From positions 124,001 through 188,000 of the forward strand of contig JBCBVV010000002.1 of the NCBI GenBank assembly GCA_039817415.1: a stretch of 64,000 nucleotides of DNA. Reading direction: 5' to 3'. Within the stretch, counting starts at the first letter, position 1; the number at the start of each line of letters is the position of its first letter. This document shows positions 1 through 9,279 of this stretch, piece after piece. Source of the stretch: JALEFZ01 sp039817415 (GTDB lineage: Bacteria > Bacteroidota > Bacteroidia > J057). The translations under genes were made by a program, and so were the position numbers. The notes under the pieces were generated by a model. It was not told where the DNA came from, did not search any database, and saw nothing but the letters and a program-made list of their open reading frames with translations.

Positions 1-1566
1 GAAGGACGAGGAGCCTACTTTTCAGTCAATGGAAAGGATCTCTTCAGAATCGACTTCCCAGTATTTTTTGGCTTTTTCCAAGGATTGACCCTGTCAGGAA
101 ATGCGCTGATCGAAGTTGAGTCATTTACAGTCCTCCACCCTAAGATAGAATGGATGGACATGGCTGGAACCTGGCCGGATGCACGAAAAATAACCATAGG
201 AGATCATGTCAACCTCCCCCTCAATGTTCAAGATCGTCCTTTTCACCATCCAAGGGAAAATAGACTATACTTCCTAAGACAAAATACACTTATGGAGACT
301 CATCCTTCAGATACGGGTTGGGTAGATGCGCTAGCGCTTGAAGGAGAAGGGGCTTTCGAACAAAGGGATGTCATTTGGATGAACGTAAGAGGTGATGCCA
401 TCCTCGGAGATGACCACAGACTGTTTGAGGCAGTGGTTAAGGGAAACCAAATCAGTGAATTAAAAGAAATGCCCATAGTGGGTATGCCAAAAGAGGCGAG
501 CATAACCGATGCTTATGTAACCAAAGACAAGCAAACCCTCATTTTCGCTTCTAATCTGCCTGGAGGGTACGGTGGAATGGATTTATATGTAAGCGAATGG
601 AAAGGAGATACTTGGTCAAAACCAGAGAACTTGGGGCCCTCTATCAATACTTTTGCAACGGAGTACAGCCCTTTTCTCGAAGAGAATAAGAAAATGTTGT
701 ATTTCGGTTCTAATGGAAGAGCGGGTTATGGGAGAGGGGATATGTATCGGATTCAGCGAATCAGCAAATCGTGGAGTTTGTGGAGTCCGGTCCTTAATCT
801 TGGCCCTGGAATCAATACAGCAAGGTGGGATAAAGATTTTATCGCTCACCCATTTGAGAATAAGACCTATTTTATCGCGACACAAGATAGTGCACTTGCA
901 TTCTACGAAATATTTCGTGTGAAAATTCCCAGAGACTTGGAGGAGGAAGGCTTTTTCAAAGTATATGGGAATATCTACCTGGAAGGAACAGACCGACCTG
1001 TTCAGGCTAAAGTATATGGCTTGGAGATTAGTGGGGGAAGGGCTTTTCCTGTGGCTGAAACCAAAGAAAATAAGATTGCATATGGGATGACCCTGCCTAT
1101 GGGGGAAAGGTACCAAATCTATGCCCTTGCACCAGGCTTTTATCCACTCCCAGATACCTTGAATGCAAGGCCTTTTAAAGTTTATCGCGAAATCAAAAAG
1201 GACTTATATGTCAGGAGAATGGAAAAGGGAGTCGCGATAGAGCTGGAAACCGTCTTTTTCGAGAGAGGAAAAGCCAATCTGCTTCCCGAATCATTTGTTG
1301 AGCTTAATAGGTTGGCATTTTTGATGCAATCAACGCCAGGATTACGAATAGAAATCAGAGGGCATACGGACAATGTGGGCAATCCTCCTTTCCTTCAAAG
1401 GTTATCTGAAGCCAGGGCCGAAACGGTAAAAGAATATCTGAGCAGGAGGGGTGTTTCCGACAATCGAATGGAGACCAAAGGCTTTGGAGCTACCTTGCCT
1501 ATTGCTCCCAATGACAATCCTGTGAGTCGAGCCAAAAACAGAAGGGTGGAATTTGTGATTCAATAG
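1..1566 (+). CDS. PD40/OmpA-family envelope protein (5' end outside window)
   Basis: The reading frame is open from base 1, so the gene starts upstream of the window; the TTG at 85 is only an internal codon. The visible part has PD40-type beta-propeller blades (for example FASNLPGGYGGMDLYVSEW and LYFGSNGRAGYGRGDMY), then a carboxypeptidase-regulatory-like beta-sandwich starting near KVYGNIYLEG. The last ~110 residues are an OmpA-like peptidoglycan-binding domain, with VFFERGKANLLPES, GHTDNVG and the ending SRAKNRRVEFVI. Proteins with this layout sit at the outer membrane or periplasm and bind peptidoglycan; in Bacteroidota they resemble PorE/SprF-associated and other envelope proteins. Its exact partner is not evident. 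It converges on the AraC-type gene, with 3 nt between the two stops. Confidence 0.85.
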   Translation, partial: EGRGAYFSVNGKDLFRIDFPVFFGFFQGLTLSGNALIEVESFTVLHPKIEWMDMAGTWPDARKITIGDHVNLPLNVQDRPFHHPRENRLYFLRQNTLMETHPSDTGWVDALALEGEGAFEQRDVIWMNVRGDAILGDDHRLFEAVVKGNQISELKEMPIVGMPKEASITDAYVTKDKQTLIFASNLPGGYGGMDLYVSEWKGDTWSKPENLGPSINTFATEYSPFLEENKKMLYFGSNGRAGYGRGDMYRIQRISKSWSLWSPVLNLGPGINTARWDKDFIAHPFENKTYFIATQDSALAFYEIFRVKIPRDLEEEGFFKVYGNIYLEGTDRPVQAKVYGLEISGGRAFPVAETKENKIAYGMTLPMGERYQIYALAPGFYPLPDTLNARPFKVYREIKKDLYVRRMEKGVAIELETVFFERGKANLLPESFVELNRLAFLMQSTPGLRIEIRGHTDNVGNPPFLQRLSEARAETVKEYLSRRGVSDNRMETKGFGATLPIAPNDNPVSRAKNRRVEFVIQ

Positions 1567-1569
1567 CAC

Positions 1570-2430
1570 TTACTCTAGGCCTTTTTCATCAAAGGCAAGT
1601 CTGAATTCTTTGGGGGTTAGGTGCATAATCTCCCTAAACTTCCTGTTGAAATAGGAGATGTTGTTGTATCCACTTTCAAAACTGATTTCGGAAATGGTCT
1701 TATCAGTACCCATCAGGAGCTTGGTAGAGTGGTGAATCCTGAATTCATTCACAATTTGGGTAAAGGTCTTCTTGGTCTGTTTCTTGATGAATTTGAAGAA
1801 AGCGGGTTCCGTGAGGTTAAGCAAATCAGCTACTTCTTTTACCCTGACATCTTTCTGGAAATTTTCAATGATAAAATCGTAGACAATTTTGATTCTGTTA
1901 AGGTGGGAGGTCTTTAGATCAAGGGAATATTCTTGGGAACAAATAGTCTCATAATCTTCTGCTATAGAAAGTAGGTTAAGCAGGTCTAGTAATTTGATCA
2001 TTTGGAGGAGACCTTCTGCGGCTAATAAGTCTTCTACTAAGGGAGTTATTTTCTTCTTGGTTCCCTTCCCGAAGTTTATTCCCTGTTTGGCCCGTTCTAG
2101 TAGGGATTTTACGGGTCTAAGTTCTGGCTTTTCAAAAAAGCCAATTCCAAGGAAGTCAGGTTCCATTTGGATCACCACCTGCTCACATTCCATTTCAGTT
2201 GTAAAGCCATGAGGAAGATTTGAGCCAAGCAAGACCAAGTCTCCCTTTTGGTAATTGGAGATGGTGTTTCCGACGAAGCGTTTCCCGTGGCTTTTTCGAG
2301 TGAAACAGATTTCGATTTCAGGATGAAAGTGCCATGCCTGTCTGAGCAATGGTCTGTTTTCTCTGCGTACAACCTTAGCGGTAAACGACTTCTCGGGCTT
2401 TTCTATGATCACTTCATATTCCGGCCTCAT
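1570..2430 (-). CDS. AraC-family transcriptional regulator
   Basis: A 286-residue regulator. The N-terminal ~85 residues look like a cupin sensor (RQAWHFHPEIEICF, then KGDLVLLGSNLPHGF). The C-terminal ~95 residues carry the two helix-turn-helix units of AraC/XylS proteins: VKEVADLLNLTEPAFFKFIK, then TISEISFESGYNNISYFNRK ending in TPKEFR. It is divergent from the TonB receptor at 2565 and shares a 134-bp intergenic region with it. By position it is the likely local regulator of the sugar/glycerate catabolic genes that follow. The effector is unknown; a glycosyl-glycerate or its breakdown products would fit the context. Confidence 0.9.
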   Translation of the reverse strand: MRPEYEVIIEKPEKSFTAKVVRRENRPLLRQAWHFHPEIEICFTRKSHGKRFVGNTISNYQKGDLVLLGSNLPHGFTTEMECEQVVIQMEPDFLGIGFFEKPELRPVKSLLERAKQGINFGKGTKKKITPLVEDLLAAEGLLQMIKLLDLLNLLSIAEDYETICSQEYSLDLKTSHLNRIKIVYDFIIENFQKDVRVKEVADLLNLTEPAFFKFIKKQTKKTFTQIVNEFRIHHSTKLLMGTDKTISEISFESGYNNISYFNRKFREIMHLTPKEFRLAFDEKGLE

Positions 2431-2510
2431 ATGACTTATAATAGGAAATTTAAGCCAGATTTATTCCCAAAAGTATAGAATAGTGTCAGGAGTGGATAGA
2501 TTCCTTCTGC

Positions 2511-2539
2511 TTTCCAGCCCTTCCTCAGGGATATATTTG
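2511..2539 (+). promoter_or_regulatory. candidate Bacteroidota promoter for the TonB receptor gene
   Basis: TATATTTG at 2532-2539 fits the Bacteroidota -7 consensus TAnnTTTG exactly. TTTC at 2511-2514 is a one-mismatch -33 element, with a 17-nt spacer. The start codon lies 25 nt downstream. This is consensus matching only. Confidence 0.45.
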
Positions 2540-2564
2540 TGTTAGTTAATCAACCAACTGAATT

Positions 2565-5159
2565 ATGAATAGATATACTACTACTACTGCGAGGAGTATC
2601 GCTTTCCTCGCCTGCATGCTATTTAGTGGGTTTATTTGGGCCCAAGTAACCGTGAGCGGAACAGTCAAGAATACAGATGGAGATGTGTTGGTGGGAGCTA
2701 CTGTTCTGGCGAATAACGCCCGAAAGGGAGTCATCACAAATGAGGAGGGTATGTATACCCTTAACCTAAATGGGAAGGATGATAAAATATCTGCTTCCTA
2801 TCTTGGATACGCTACACTGACCGTAGAAATTCCACAAAATCAGGGGAATACCATCACTCTTAACATTACATTAGAGCAGGATAAGCTTGCCCTTGAAGCT
2901 GTGGTTGTAACAGGTACTTTCAGCGGGAGATCTCAAAAAGAATCCCCCATTTCCATGACCTACCTGAACGCTAATCAGATTCAAAATCTAACAGCCAATT
3001 CTCAGGCAGACATCCTAAGGACGGTACCTGGGATTACAGCAGAAGGTGGTGGAGGTGAGGTGGCCTCAAATGTTTTTGTAAGAGGATTACCATCTGGTGG
3101 GCAGTATCAATTCACCCCTTTACAGGTAGATGGCATGCCTGTTTTGAGCACCTTTGGTTTGAACTCATCTGCCCATGACGTTTATTTCCGAAACGACATC
3201 GGGATTAGAAACCTTGAATTTGTACGTGGGGGTGCTTCTACCCTCTTCGGAGCAGGTTCTGTCGCAGGTATCATCAACTACAGTTCTGTAACAGGAAGTG
3301 TCGAATCAGACAACCGTGTTCAGCTTGAATGGGCTGATGGGGGACGTGTAAAAGCAGATTTCCTTTCTGCAGGTCCACTGAATGAAAATACCTTTTATGC
3401 CGTTTCAGGTTTTTACCGCTATGATGAAGGGCCTCTTGAAACGGGGCTTTCCACTCGTGGATATCAAATTCGCGGTAACCTGAAAAGAATTTTCAACGAC
3501 GGAAACAGCTCTCTGACAGTTTCTGGACAATTCATAGACGACAATGTACAGTTTTATCTACCTTACCCATTGGCCAATAACAACGGACAAAAGGAAAGAC
3601 CAATTGGCAATGACGGCAACGAAGTATTTACCCTGCTAACCGGACAGGCAAAAGACTTCAGCTTCGACACTCCATTTGGAAGGTTTCAAAGCCCAATAGG
3701 CGACGGCGTAACAACCAATGGGGGCTACGTCATGATGGATCTCAAACATGAGTTTGCGGATGACTGGAGACTTTCTGCCAAGGTGAAATCTGCCAAGTAT
3801 GATCACTGGTTCAACCTATTTCTCGACGGAGATGGTACACACAACACTCCTGAAACGCAGGCTTCTTATTTAGAAGATCGTGCGCTGCCAGCCGACGCTA
3901 CTTTTACCTATGCTGACACAGGAGAAGAATTGGCGGGGAATGATCTGTTGTTCCAAAACAGAGTATTAGATCGTGAGCGTCCTATGGAGGAAATGGTAGG
4001 AGAAGTCAATCTGACCAAGACCTTGAATGGTCATCAACTGACCCTCGGTACTTTCCTTTCTGACACGAGAGCTGCTGACAACAACTGGATATGGAATTAT
4101 GTAGGAGACTTCCGAAACGCACCTCGTATGGTAGGGGTAAGCTATATGGATTCCACAGGGGCAAACATCAACTACTCCACTGATGGGTTCATCTCTGGTG
4201 CGCAGACAGCTAACAGGTACCATGAAAGTGTGAAGTCTGCCATTTACTTCGCAGATGAATACAAGGGAGAAAATTTCAATTTTGACATTGGATTCCGTTG
4301 GGAAAGAGCTGCTGGCTTCATTAGCCGTGAGACAGGTATTGGTTCAAACACTTTCCAAAAGGGAGAAGTATCGGCCTCTGATTTTGCCATCGCTCTGGCA
4401 GGTCTGTACAAAATCAACAAGGCGACCAATGTATATGCTAACTTCTCCAGAGGATATTTCTTCCCTGAGTTGAGAGGCGTGAAGTTCTCCTCACCAGGTG
4501 AACCTCAAACCTACGAGACAGAAGGGATCCTTCAGGGAGAGCTTGGTGCCAAGTATGGCAAAGGAAGAATCGCGGCTACTGCCGCTGTATTCTTGGTTGC
4601 TCTAGATGACAGAAGGAGTGTAGATTTTGTAAATGATGGAAGTGGTGGTGTCATAGAAGAAGTTTCTGTGCAATCCACCAGAACACTTGGGGTAGAAGTT
4701 ACCCTTAACCTGAACATCGTATCTGGTCTTGATCTGTATGGAAATGCTACCTTCCAAGACCATGAATTCACCGAGTTTGAAGGGAATCCAGAGTTTGTAG
4801 GGAATAGGCTAAGAAGGCAGCCCAATTATATGGGATTGGTGGGTTTAGCTTATGACAAGAACAATGTCGACTTCAACATTTCCTCCAACTTCCTCGGATC
4901 TAAGTTTGCCAATGATGCCAATACGGTTGAGCTAGATGGCTTCAACATCATGAGATTATCTGCTGGATACAGAATTGGATTGGGGAATGAGCAAAGCTTG
5001 CGTTTGGGCTTCTCGATCTTCAACCTGCTCAATGCAGCTGGGGTAACAGAAGGTTCGCCAAGGCAGGGCAATAGTCAGGACCCTAATGGAAGTGATTACT
5101 TCGTAGGCCGTCCTATTCTACCTAGAAGGGTATTCTTAAGAGCTTCATTTGATTTTTAA
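2565..5159 (+). CDS. TonB-dependent outer-membrane receptor
   Basis: An 864-residue receptor with a signal peptide ending near FSGFIWAQ (residues 1-27). It has a carboxypeptidase-D regulatory-like domain (VSGTVKNTDGDVLVGATV, about 28-115), a plug domain (QADILRTVPGITAEGGG and VFVRGLPSGGQYQF), and a long beta-barrel ending in the terminal aromatic RASFDF. There is no adjacent SusD, so it is a stand-alone receptor and not a SusCD pair. It is the first gene of the plus-strand cluster with the GH63 hydrolase, symporter and glycerate kinase, so it probably imports the glycoside across the outer membrane with energy from TonB. The substrate assignment is inferred from neighbours only. Confidence 0.9.
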   Translation: MNRYTTTTARSIAFLACMLFSGFIWAQVTVSGTVKNTDGDVLVGATVLANNARKGVITNEEGMYTLNLNGKDDKISASYLGYATLTVEIPQNQGNTITLNITLEQDKLALEAVVVTGTFSGRSQKESPISMTYLNANQIQNLTANSQADILRTVPGITAEGGGGEVASNVFVRGLPSGGQYQFTPLQVDGMPVLSTFGLNSSAHDVYFRNDIGIRNLEFVRGGASTLFGAGSVAGIINYSSVTGSVESDNRVQLEWADGGRVKADFLSAGPLNENTFYAVSGFYRYDEGPLETGLSTRGYQIRGNLKRIFNDGNSSLTVSGQFIDDNVQFYLPYPLANNNGQKERPIGNDGNEVFTLLTGQAKDFSFDTPFGRFQSPIGDGVTTNGGYVMMDLKHEFADDWRLSAKVKSAKYDHWFNLFLDGDGTHNTPETQASYLEDRALPADATFTYADTGEELAGNDLLFQNRVLDRERPMEEMVGEVNLTKTLNGHQLTLGTFLSDTRAADNNWIWNYVGDFRNAPRMVGVSYMDSTGANINYSTDGFISGAQTANRYHESVKSAIYFADEYKGENFNFDIGFRWERAAGFISRETGIGSNTFQKGEVSASDFAIALAGLYKINKATNVYANFSRGYFFPELRGVKFSSPGEPQTYETEGILQGELGAKYGKGRIAATAAVFLVALDDRRSVDFVNDGSGGVIEEVSVQSTRTLGVEVTLNLNIVSGLDLYGNATFQDHEFTEFEGNPEFVGNRLRRQPNYMGLVGLAYDKNNVDFNISSNFLGSKFANDANTVELDGFNIMRLSAGYRIGLGNEQSLRLGFSIFNLLNAAGVTEGSPRQGNSQDPNGSDYFVGRPILPRRVFLRASFDF

Positions 5160-5171
5160 TAGTAGTTAGTT

Positions 5172-5209
5172 GCTTTTGAAGAGGGAGGATTTTCTCCCTC
5201 TTCGAAGGC
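5172..5209 (+). promoter_or_regulatory. strong intercistronic stem-loop after the TonB receptor gene
   Basis: Bases 5172-5187 pair with 5194-5209: a perfect 10-bp core (GAAGAGGGAG/CTCCCTCTTC) extended by six more pairs that include two G-U, around a GATTTT loop. It starts 12 nt after the receptor stop and has no clear T-tract. It is therefore better read as a 3'-protecting or attenuating hairpin than as a full terminator. Confidence 0.7.
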
Positions 5210-5238
5210 TTAATGTATCAATCGCTAAATCATTTTCC

Positions 5239-6546
5239 TTGAAACATTTACTAGGTCCTGCAGAAAAAATCCTTGATCTGAACTGGCGTGATGGCTTTAC
5301 CATTCCTGCTAGCAGGCTATACCCATTCCAGTGGAATTGGGATTCGGGCTTTGTCAGTATTGGACATAGCTACTTTAGTTTGGAAAGGGCCATGAAGGAA
5401 TTAGATTCCCTCTTTTCAGGTCAATGGGAAAATGGGATGGTTCCACATATTATTTTCCATAGTGAGAATGAGACGACCTATTTCCCTAATTATGATTTTT
5501 GGGAAGTACATGTCAACAAAGGGGCACCAGACAAACCAAAATCGTCGGGTATTACTCAGCCGGCTGTTCATGGATTTGTATTAGAGGAACTGCTAAAGAA
5601 ATTTCCGGATAATGATGACTTACTGGCATTTGCCAAGGCTATTTATCCTAAAATTGTGCACTACCATGAATTCCTCTATACCTACAGGGATCCATTTCAA
5701 GAAGGCTTATTTTTCATTTATCATCCCTGGGAATCTGGTCGGGACAACTCTCCCTTATGGGATGAGTCTCTCGACCGAATAGAGGTAGATAAAGCTCGCT
5801 TACCAAATTATCATAGAAGAGATAATCAAATTGCCGATTCATCTGAACGCCCCACCAATGATCAGTACGACAAGTATGTATACCTAATAGAATTTGGGAA
5901 GGCCAATCAGTATGATGGGAAAGCCATAGCAGAGCAAAGCCCCTTTTTGATTCAGGATTCTATGATGAATGCCATCCTGATCAAATCCAATGAAAGTCTG
6001 ATTAAACTAGGCAAACGATTTGGAGAGGATACACAGAAACTACAGCAATGGCAGGCGCTAAGCATCCAAAGCTTTAATGAAAAGCTTTGGAATGAAGAGT
6101 TAAACACCTATGTGCCCTATGACTTACGTGCCAAGAAGCAGGTTGCTTTTTGGGAAATAGGAGGAATTTCAAGTTTGTATGCAGGGATTCCAGATGAAAA
6201 ACGTGCCTCATCCATGGTCGCCTACCTAGAGAATCTTCACAAAAGAGGCTATTATCTATGTCCTAGCTTCGATGTCGACAGCCCTTTATTTGATTCCAAA
6301 AGATATTGGAGAGGCCCTGTTTGGCCACAGATGAATTGGATGATTGCTAAGGGCTTAAAAACCTACGGCTATGACGAGCTATCTATGATTGTGAAACAAG
6401 ATATCCTGGAACTTGTCAATAAGCTGGGCTTTTACGAATACTTCGAATCACAGAAATCGCTTGTAAACCAAATTGATAGGGGCTATGGAGGGGAGTTATT
6501 CTCTTGGACTGCCTCATCCGTTATTGATATAATCCACGAATCATGA
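5239..6546 (+). CDS. GH63-family glucosylglycerate/mannosylglycerate hydrolase-like enzyme
   Basis: An (alpha/alpha)6-barrel hydrolase of the GH63 branch containing mycobacterial glucosylglycerate hydrolase and Thermus mannosylglycerate hydrolase. Visible family blocks, in order, are YPFQWNWDSGFVSIG, QWENGMVPHIIF, SGITQPAVHG, PWESGRDNSPLWD, YWRGPVWPQMNW and FYEYFE followed by FSWTAS. From family knowledge, the Asp of GRDNSPLWD is the expected general acid and a Glu of FYEYFE the expected base. There is no signal peptide, so it should act in the cytoplasm, releasing glycerate plus glucose or mannose. The frame stays open back to a TTG at 5170, but that start abuts the 5172-5209 hairpin, so the TTG at 5239 is preferred. 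The stop overlaps the symporter start by 4 nt (ATGA). Trehalase motifs are absent. Confidence 0.82.
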   Translation: MKHLLGPAEKILDLNWRDGFTIPASRLYPFQWNWDSGFVSIGHSYFSLERAMKELDSLFSGQWENGMVPHIIFHSENETTYFPNYDFWEVHVNKGAPDKPKSSGITQPAVHGFVLEELLKKFPDNDDLLAFAKAIYPKIVHYHEFLYTYRDPFQEGLFFIYHPWESGRDNSPLWDESLDRIEVDKARLPNYHRRDNQIADSSERPTNDQYDKYVYLIEFGKANQYDGKAIAEQSPFLIQDSMMNAILIKSNESLIKLGKRFGEDTQKLQQWQALSIQSFNEKLWNEELNTYVPYDLRAKKQVAFWEIGGISSLYAGIPDEKRASSMVAYLENLHKRGYYLCPSFDVDSPLFDSKRYWRGPVWPQMNWMIAKGLKTYGYDELSMIVKQDILELVNKLGFYEYFESQKSLVNQIDRGYGGELFSWTASSVIDIIHES

Positions 6547-8105
6547 ATTATCTGGATTATCTGGTTGTGTTTTCATACGCAGCTGGATTCCTTTTGCTGG
6601 GGCGTATGTTCAAAAACACCTCATCAGGGGAGGACTATTTTTTAGGTGGAAAAAGCTTTGGCTGGTTTCCTCTTTCTCTTAGCACTGCAGCAACTCAATT
6701 ATCGGCCATCAGCTTTGTATCTGCGCCTGCCTTTGTCGGTTTGAAAGAAGGTGGAGGAATGATGTGGCTTACCTACGAATTTGCGGTTCCCATCGCCATG
6801 TTGTTTTTGATGGCCTTTTTGATTCCACCAATGTACAAGGCGGGGATTGTCAGCGTATATGAATTCCTGGAAAGGAGATTCGGCCCATCAACAAGGATAT
6901 TGATAAGTGTGGTGTTTCAGTTTTCAAGGGCATTTGCTACGAGTGTGATGTTATACACGATTGCTCTCATCCTTGCCAATGTGATTGCCGTTCCGATGTG
7001 GCTGACTATTTTGGTGCTGGGTGCTGTTACGTTGATTTACTCCTACCAAGGGGGGATGAAGGCAGTGGTTTATGGGGATGTGATTCAAATGATCATTCTT
7101 TTTCTCGGTATTATCATATGCCTCGGTTCTGCTTTGAGTTACATGGGGGGCTGGGAGAATTTTATTCAAAACGTAGACAGAGAACGTCTGATGGCCGTTG
7201 ATTTTCAGTCAATGGGCTTTCAACAAGGGGAAGAGTTTGGTTTTTGGCCAATGTTATTGGGCGGCTTTTTTCTTTATGCCTCCTATTATGGAACCGATCA
7301 GTCTCAGGTCCAAAGGCTATTTTCCGCAAAAAGTCATGAAACGGTTAATCAAACCCTTTTAGCCAATGGGGTCATGCGATTTCCTTTGACCTTTGTCTAT
7401 TGCTTGATGGGATTGGTATTGGGAACCTTTGTGATGCAGCAACCTGATTTCATGGCATTGATTCCGGCGGACAAGCCCGACTTAATGGTTCCTATTTTTA
7501 TCAAGGAATACCTTCCTCATGGTATCATCGGCTTATTGATGGTGGCCATTTTTTCTGCAGCCATGTCCTCTTTGAGCTCGGCCATTAATTCACTGAGTGC
7601 AGCCACAGTCGAGGACTTCTTCAACCGTGGAAAAAAATTGGAGGAAGGCAAGTACATCCAATATTCAAAATATGCTTCCTTGTTTTGGGGAGTAACCTGT
7701 ATCATTCTAGCTTTCTTTACGGGAAGCATTGCCAAAACTGTAATTGAAGCTATCAACAAAATTGGATCGGTTTTTTATGGACCCATCTTGGCGACATTCA
7801 TAGCTGCCATTGGTATTCGAAGGGTAAATAGCATAGGTGCGAATGCGGGAATTATAGCAGGGGTTGGAGTTAACCTTGTTTTGTGGCTGTTTTTCCCAGA
7901 GGTATTTTGGTTTTGGTGGAATGCTATTGGAGGGCTAGTCTGCTTAGGTGTTTCTTACATCGTGAGTTTAATGACAGGCAAGAGCGATCATTCTGTTGAA
8001 GGACAAAGGGAGAAATATCCATTTGACTGGAAAAAGGCTATTATCCTTTTGGTATTCTTTATTTTCATGGTGGGATTCAGCATGATCATTCCTCAGTTAT
8101 TCTAA
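6543..8105 (+). CDS. sodium/solute symporter (SSS family)
   Basis: A 520-residue polytopic inner-membrane protein with about 13 hydrophobic segments, typical of the SSS/SLC5 family. Recognisable parts are QLSAISFVSAPAFVGLKEGG near TM2, GIVSVYEFLERRFGPSTR in the cytoplasmic loop, YGTDQSQVQRLFSAKS in the middle, and SSLSSAINSLSAATVEDFF near TM9. It starts inside the stop of the GH63 gene, which argues for coupled translation and shared function. The likely role is sodium-driven uptake of the glycoside into the cytoplasm; sugar or glycerate uptake is also possible. Confidence 0.88.
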   Translation: MNYLDYLVVFSYAAGFLLLGRMFKNTSSGEDYFLGGKSFGWFPLSLSTAATQLSAISFVSAPAFVGLKEGGGMMWLTYEFAVPIAMLFLMAFLIPPMYKAGIVSVYEFLERRFGPSTRILISVVFQFSRAFATSVMLYTIALILANVIAVPMWLTILVLGAVTLIYSYQGGMKAVVYGDVIQMIILFLGIIICLGSALSYMGGWENFIQNVDRERLMAVDFQSMGFQQGEEFGFWPMLLGGFFLYASYYGTDQSQVQRLFSAKSHETVNQTLLANGVMRFPLTFVYCLMGLVLGTFVMQQPDFMALIPADKPDLMVPIFIKEYLPHGIIGLLMVAIFSAAMSSLSSAINSLSAATVEDFFNRGKKLEEGKYIQYSKYASLFWGVTCIILAFFTGSIAKTVIEAINKIGSVFYGPILATFIAAIGIRRVNSIGANAGIIAGVGVNLVLWLFFPEVFWFWWNAIGGLVCLGVSYIVSLMTGKSDHSVEGQREKYPFDWKKAIILLVFFIFMVGFSMIIPQLF

Positions 8106-8143
8106 TGAACGATCATTCATTCCTATTCATAGTGTATTAAGAA

Positions 8144-9277
8144 ATGAGCATTCTCATCGCATGTGATAAATTTAAGGGTTCCCTAACAGCCACCGAAGTC
8201 TGTCAGGCAATCAAAGAAGGCCTTTTGGCTGGGCTGGAAAAACAAGGTTCGAGAGGGTCCTTGGGCATTAATATGCTCCCCATAGCCGATGGGGGAGATG
8301 GTTCGCTGGAAGTTATGCAAACGGCCATTGGAGGAAAGTTGATTGAAGCAAATACAATCGATCCTCTTGGGCGACCTATTCAGGCTTCCTATCTGTTACA
8401 AGATGGTAAAGCCTACGTCGAAATGGCAAAGGCCTCGGGTATTGCCTTGTTGGAAGAAGGCGAAAAGAGAGTTATACAAACCCATACAGAGGGCACAGGC
8501 AGGCTAATAGTAGATGCCTTGAATCGTGGCTCTAGAGATATCACTCTTTTTGCAGGAGGTTCTGCTACTAATGATGCCGGCTTGGGGATAGCCAGAGCGC
8601 TGGGATATAGGTTTTACGGAGAGAATGGGGAAGAAATAATGCCTGTAGGAGGCAATCTATCCAACATCATCAAAATAGAGAAAGAGATAGACCTACCTGA
8701 ATTCAGCCTGACCATCCTCACAGATGTTACCAATCCATTTTATGGGAAAAAAGGAGCGGCCTTTGTGTATGCGCCTCAAAAAGGAGCAGATGAGCATGAG
8801 GTATATATATTGGACAAAGGCCTCCGACATGTAGCAAACCTGATCAGATGGCAGTTTGGTAGAGACATAGATCACTTGGAAGGAGCGGGAGCTGCTGGTG
8901 GATTGGCGGGAGGGCTGGTTGGAATATTGGGGGCAAAGATCAGAAATGGCTTTGAAGCGATTAAAGAAATTACGGGACTTCAAGAGAAAATCATGGAGGC
9001 CCAACTAGTTATCACAGGTGAAGGTAAACTGGACCATCAATCGCTTGATGGCAAGGTGGTAGGAGGGATCATGCAAATATGCAGATCGATGAATAAATAT
9101 GCCCCAATTGTATTCACGGGGAAGTCAGAACTCCAGGCTCAAGATTATTTCATAAATCAGGTGTACGAGATCATGTCCCTGGCTTCTTCTACAGAGGATG
9201 CCATACAACATGCTGCTTCCTATCTGCATGAATTGGCTTTCCTATTTGGCAAGAGTCATTATTCAAAATATGTATAA
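8144..9277 (+). CDS. glycerate kinase (GlxK/GarK type)
   Basis: A 377-residue kinase of the GarK/GlxK glycerate 2-kinase family. Conserved blocks are IACDKFKGSLTATEVCQAI at the N-terminus, PIADGGDGSLEVM, AGGSATNDAGLGIARALGY, a glycine-rich GAGAAGGLAGGLVG, and ITGEGKLDHQSLDGKVVGG. It phosphorylates D-glycerate with ATP to phosphoglycerate (2-phosphoglycerate in this family), which enters lower glycolysis. It lies 38 nt after the symporter and completes the inferred route: glycosyl-glycerate import, hydrolysis, glycerate phosphorylation. Its stop converges on that of the next symporter, only 2 nt apart. Confidence 0.92.
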   Translation: MSILIACDKFKGSLTATEVCQAIKEGLLAGLEKQGSRGSLGINMLPIADGGDGSLEVMQTAIGGKLIEANTIDPLGRPIQASYLLQDGKAYVEMAKASGIALLEEGEKRVIQTHTEGTGRLIVDALNRGSRDITLFAGGSATNDAGLGIARALGYRFYGENGEEIMPVGGNLSNIIKIEKEIDLPEFSLTILTDVTNPFYGKKGAAFVYAPQKGADEHEVYILDKGLRHVANLIRWQFGRDIDHLEGAGAAGGLAGGLVGILGAKIRNGFEAIKEITGLQEKIMEAQLVITGEGKLDHQSLDGKVVGGIMQICRSMNKYAPIVFTGKSELQAQDYFINQVYEIMSLASSTEDAIQHAASYLHELAFLFGKSHYSKYV

Positions 9278-9279
9278 GG

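Noticed and set aside
616..1116. 166-residue antisense frame within the OmpA/PD40 gene
   Set aside because: It is fully inside a strongly conserved coding frame on the other strand, with no motif or start context.
5170..6546. Trehalase (GH37) annotation for the hydrolase
   Set aside because: Trehalase signatures (PGGRFxExYxWDxY, QWDxPxGW) are absent; the GH63 glycosyl-glycerate hydrolase blocks fit along the whole length.
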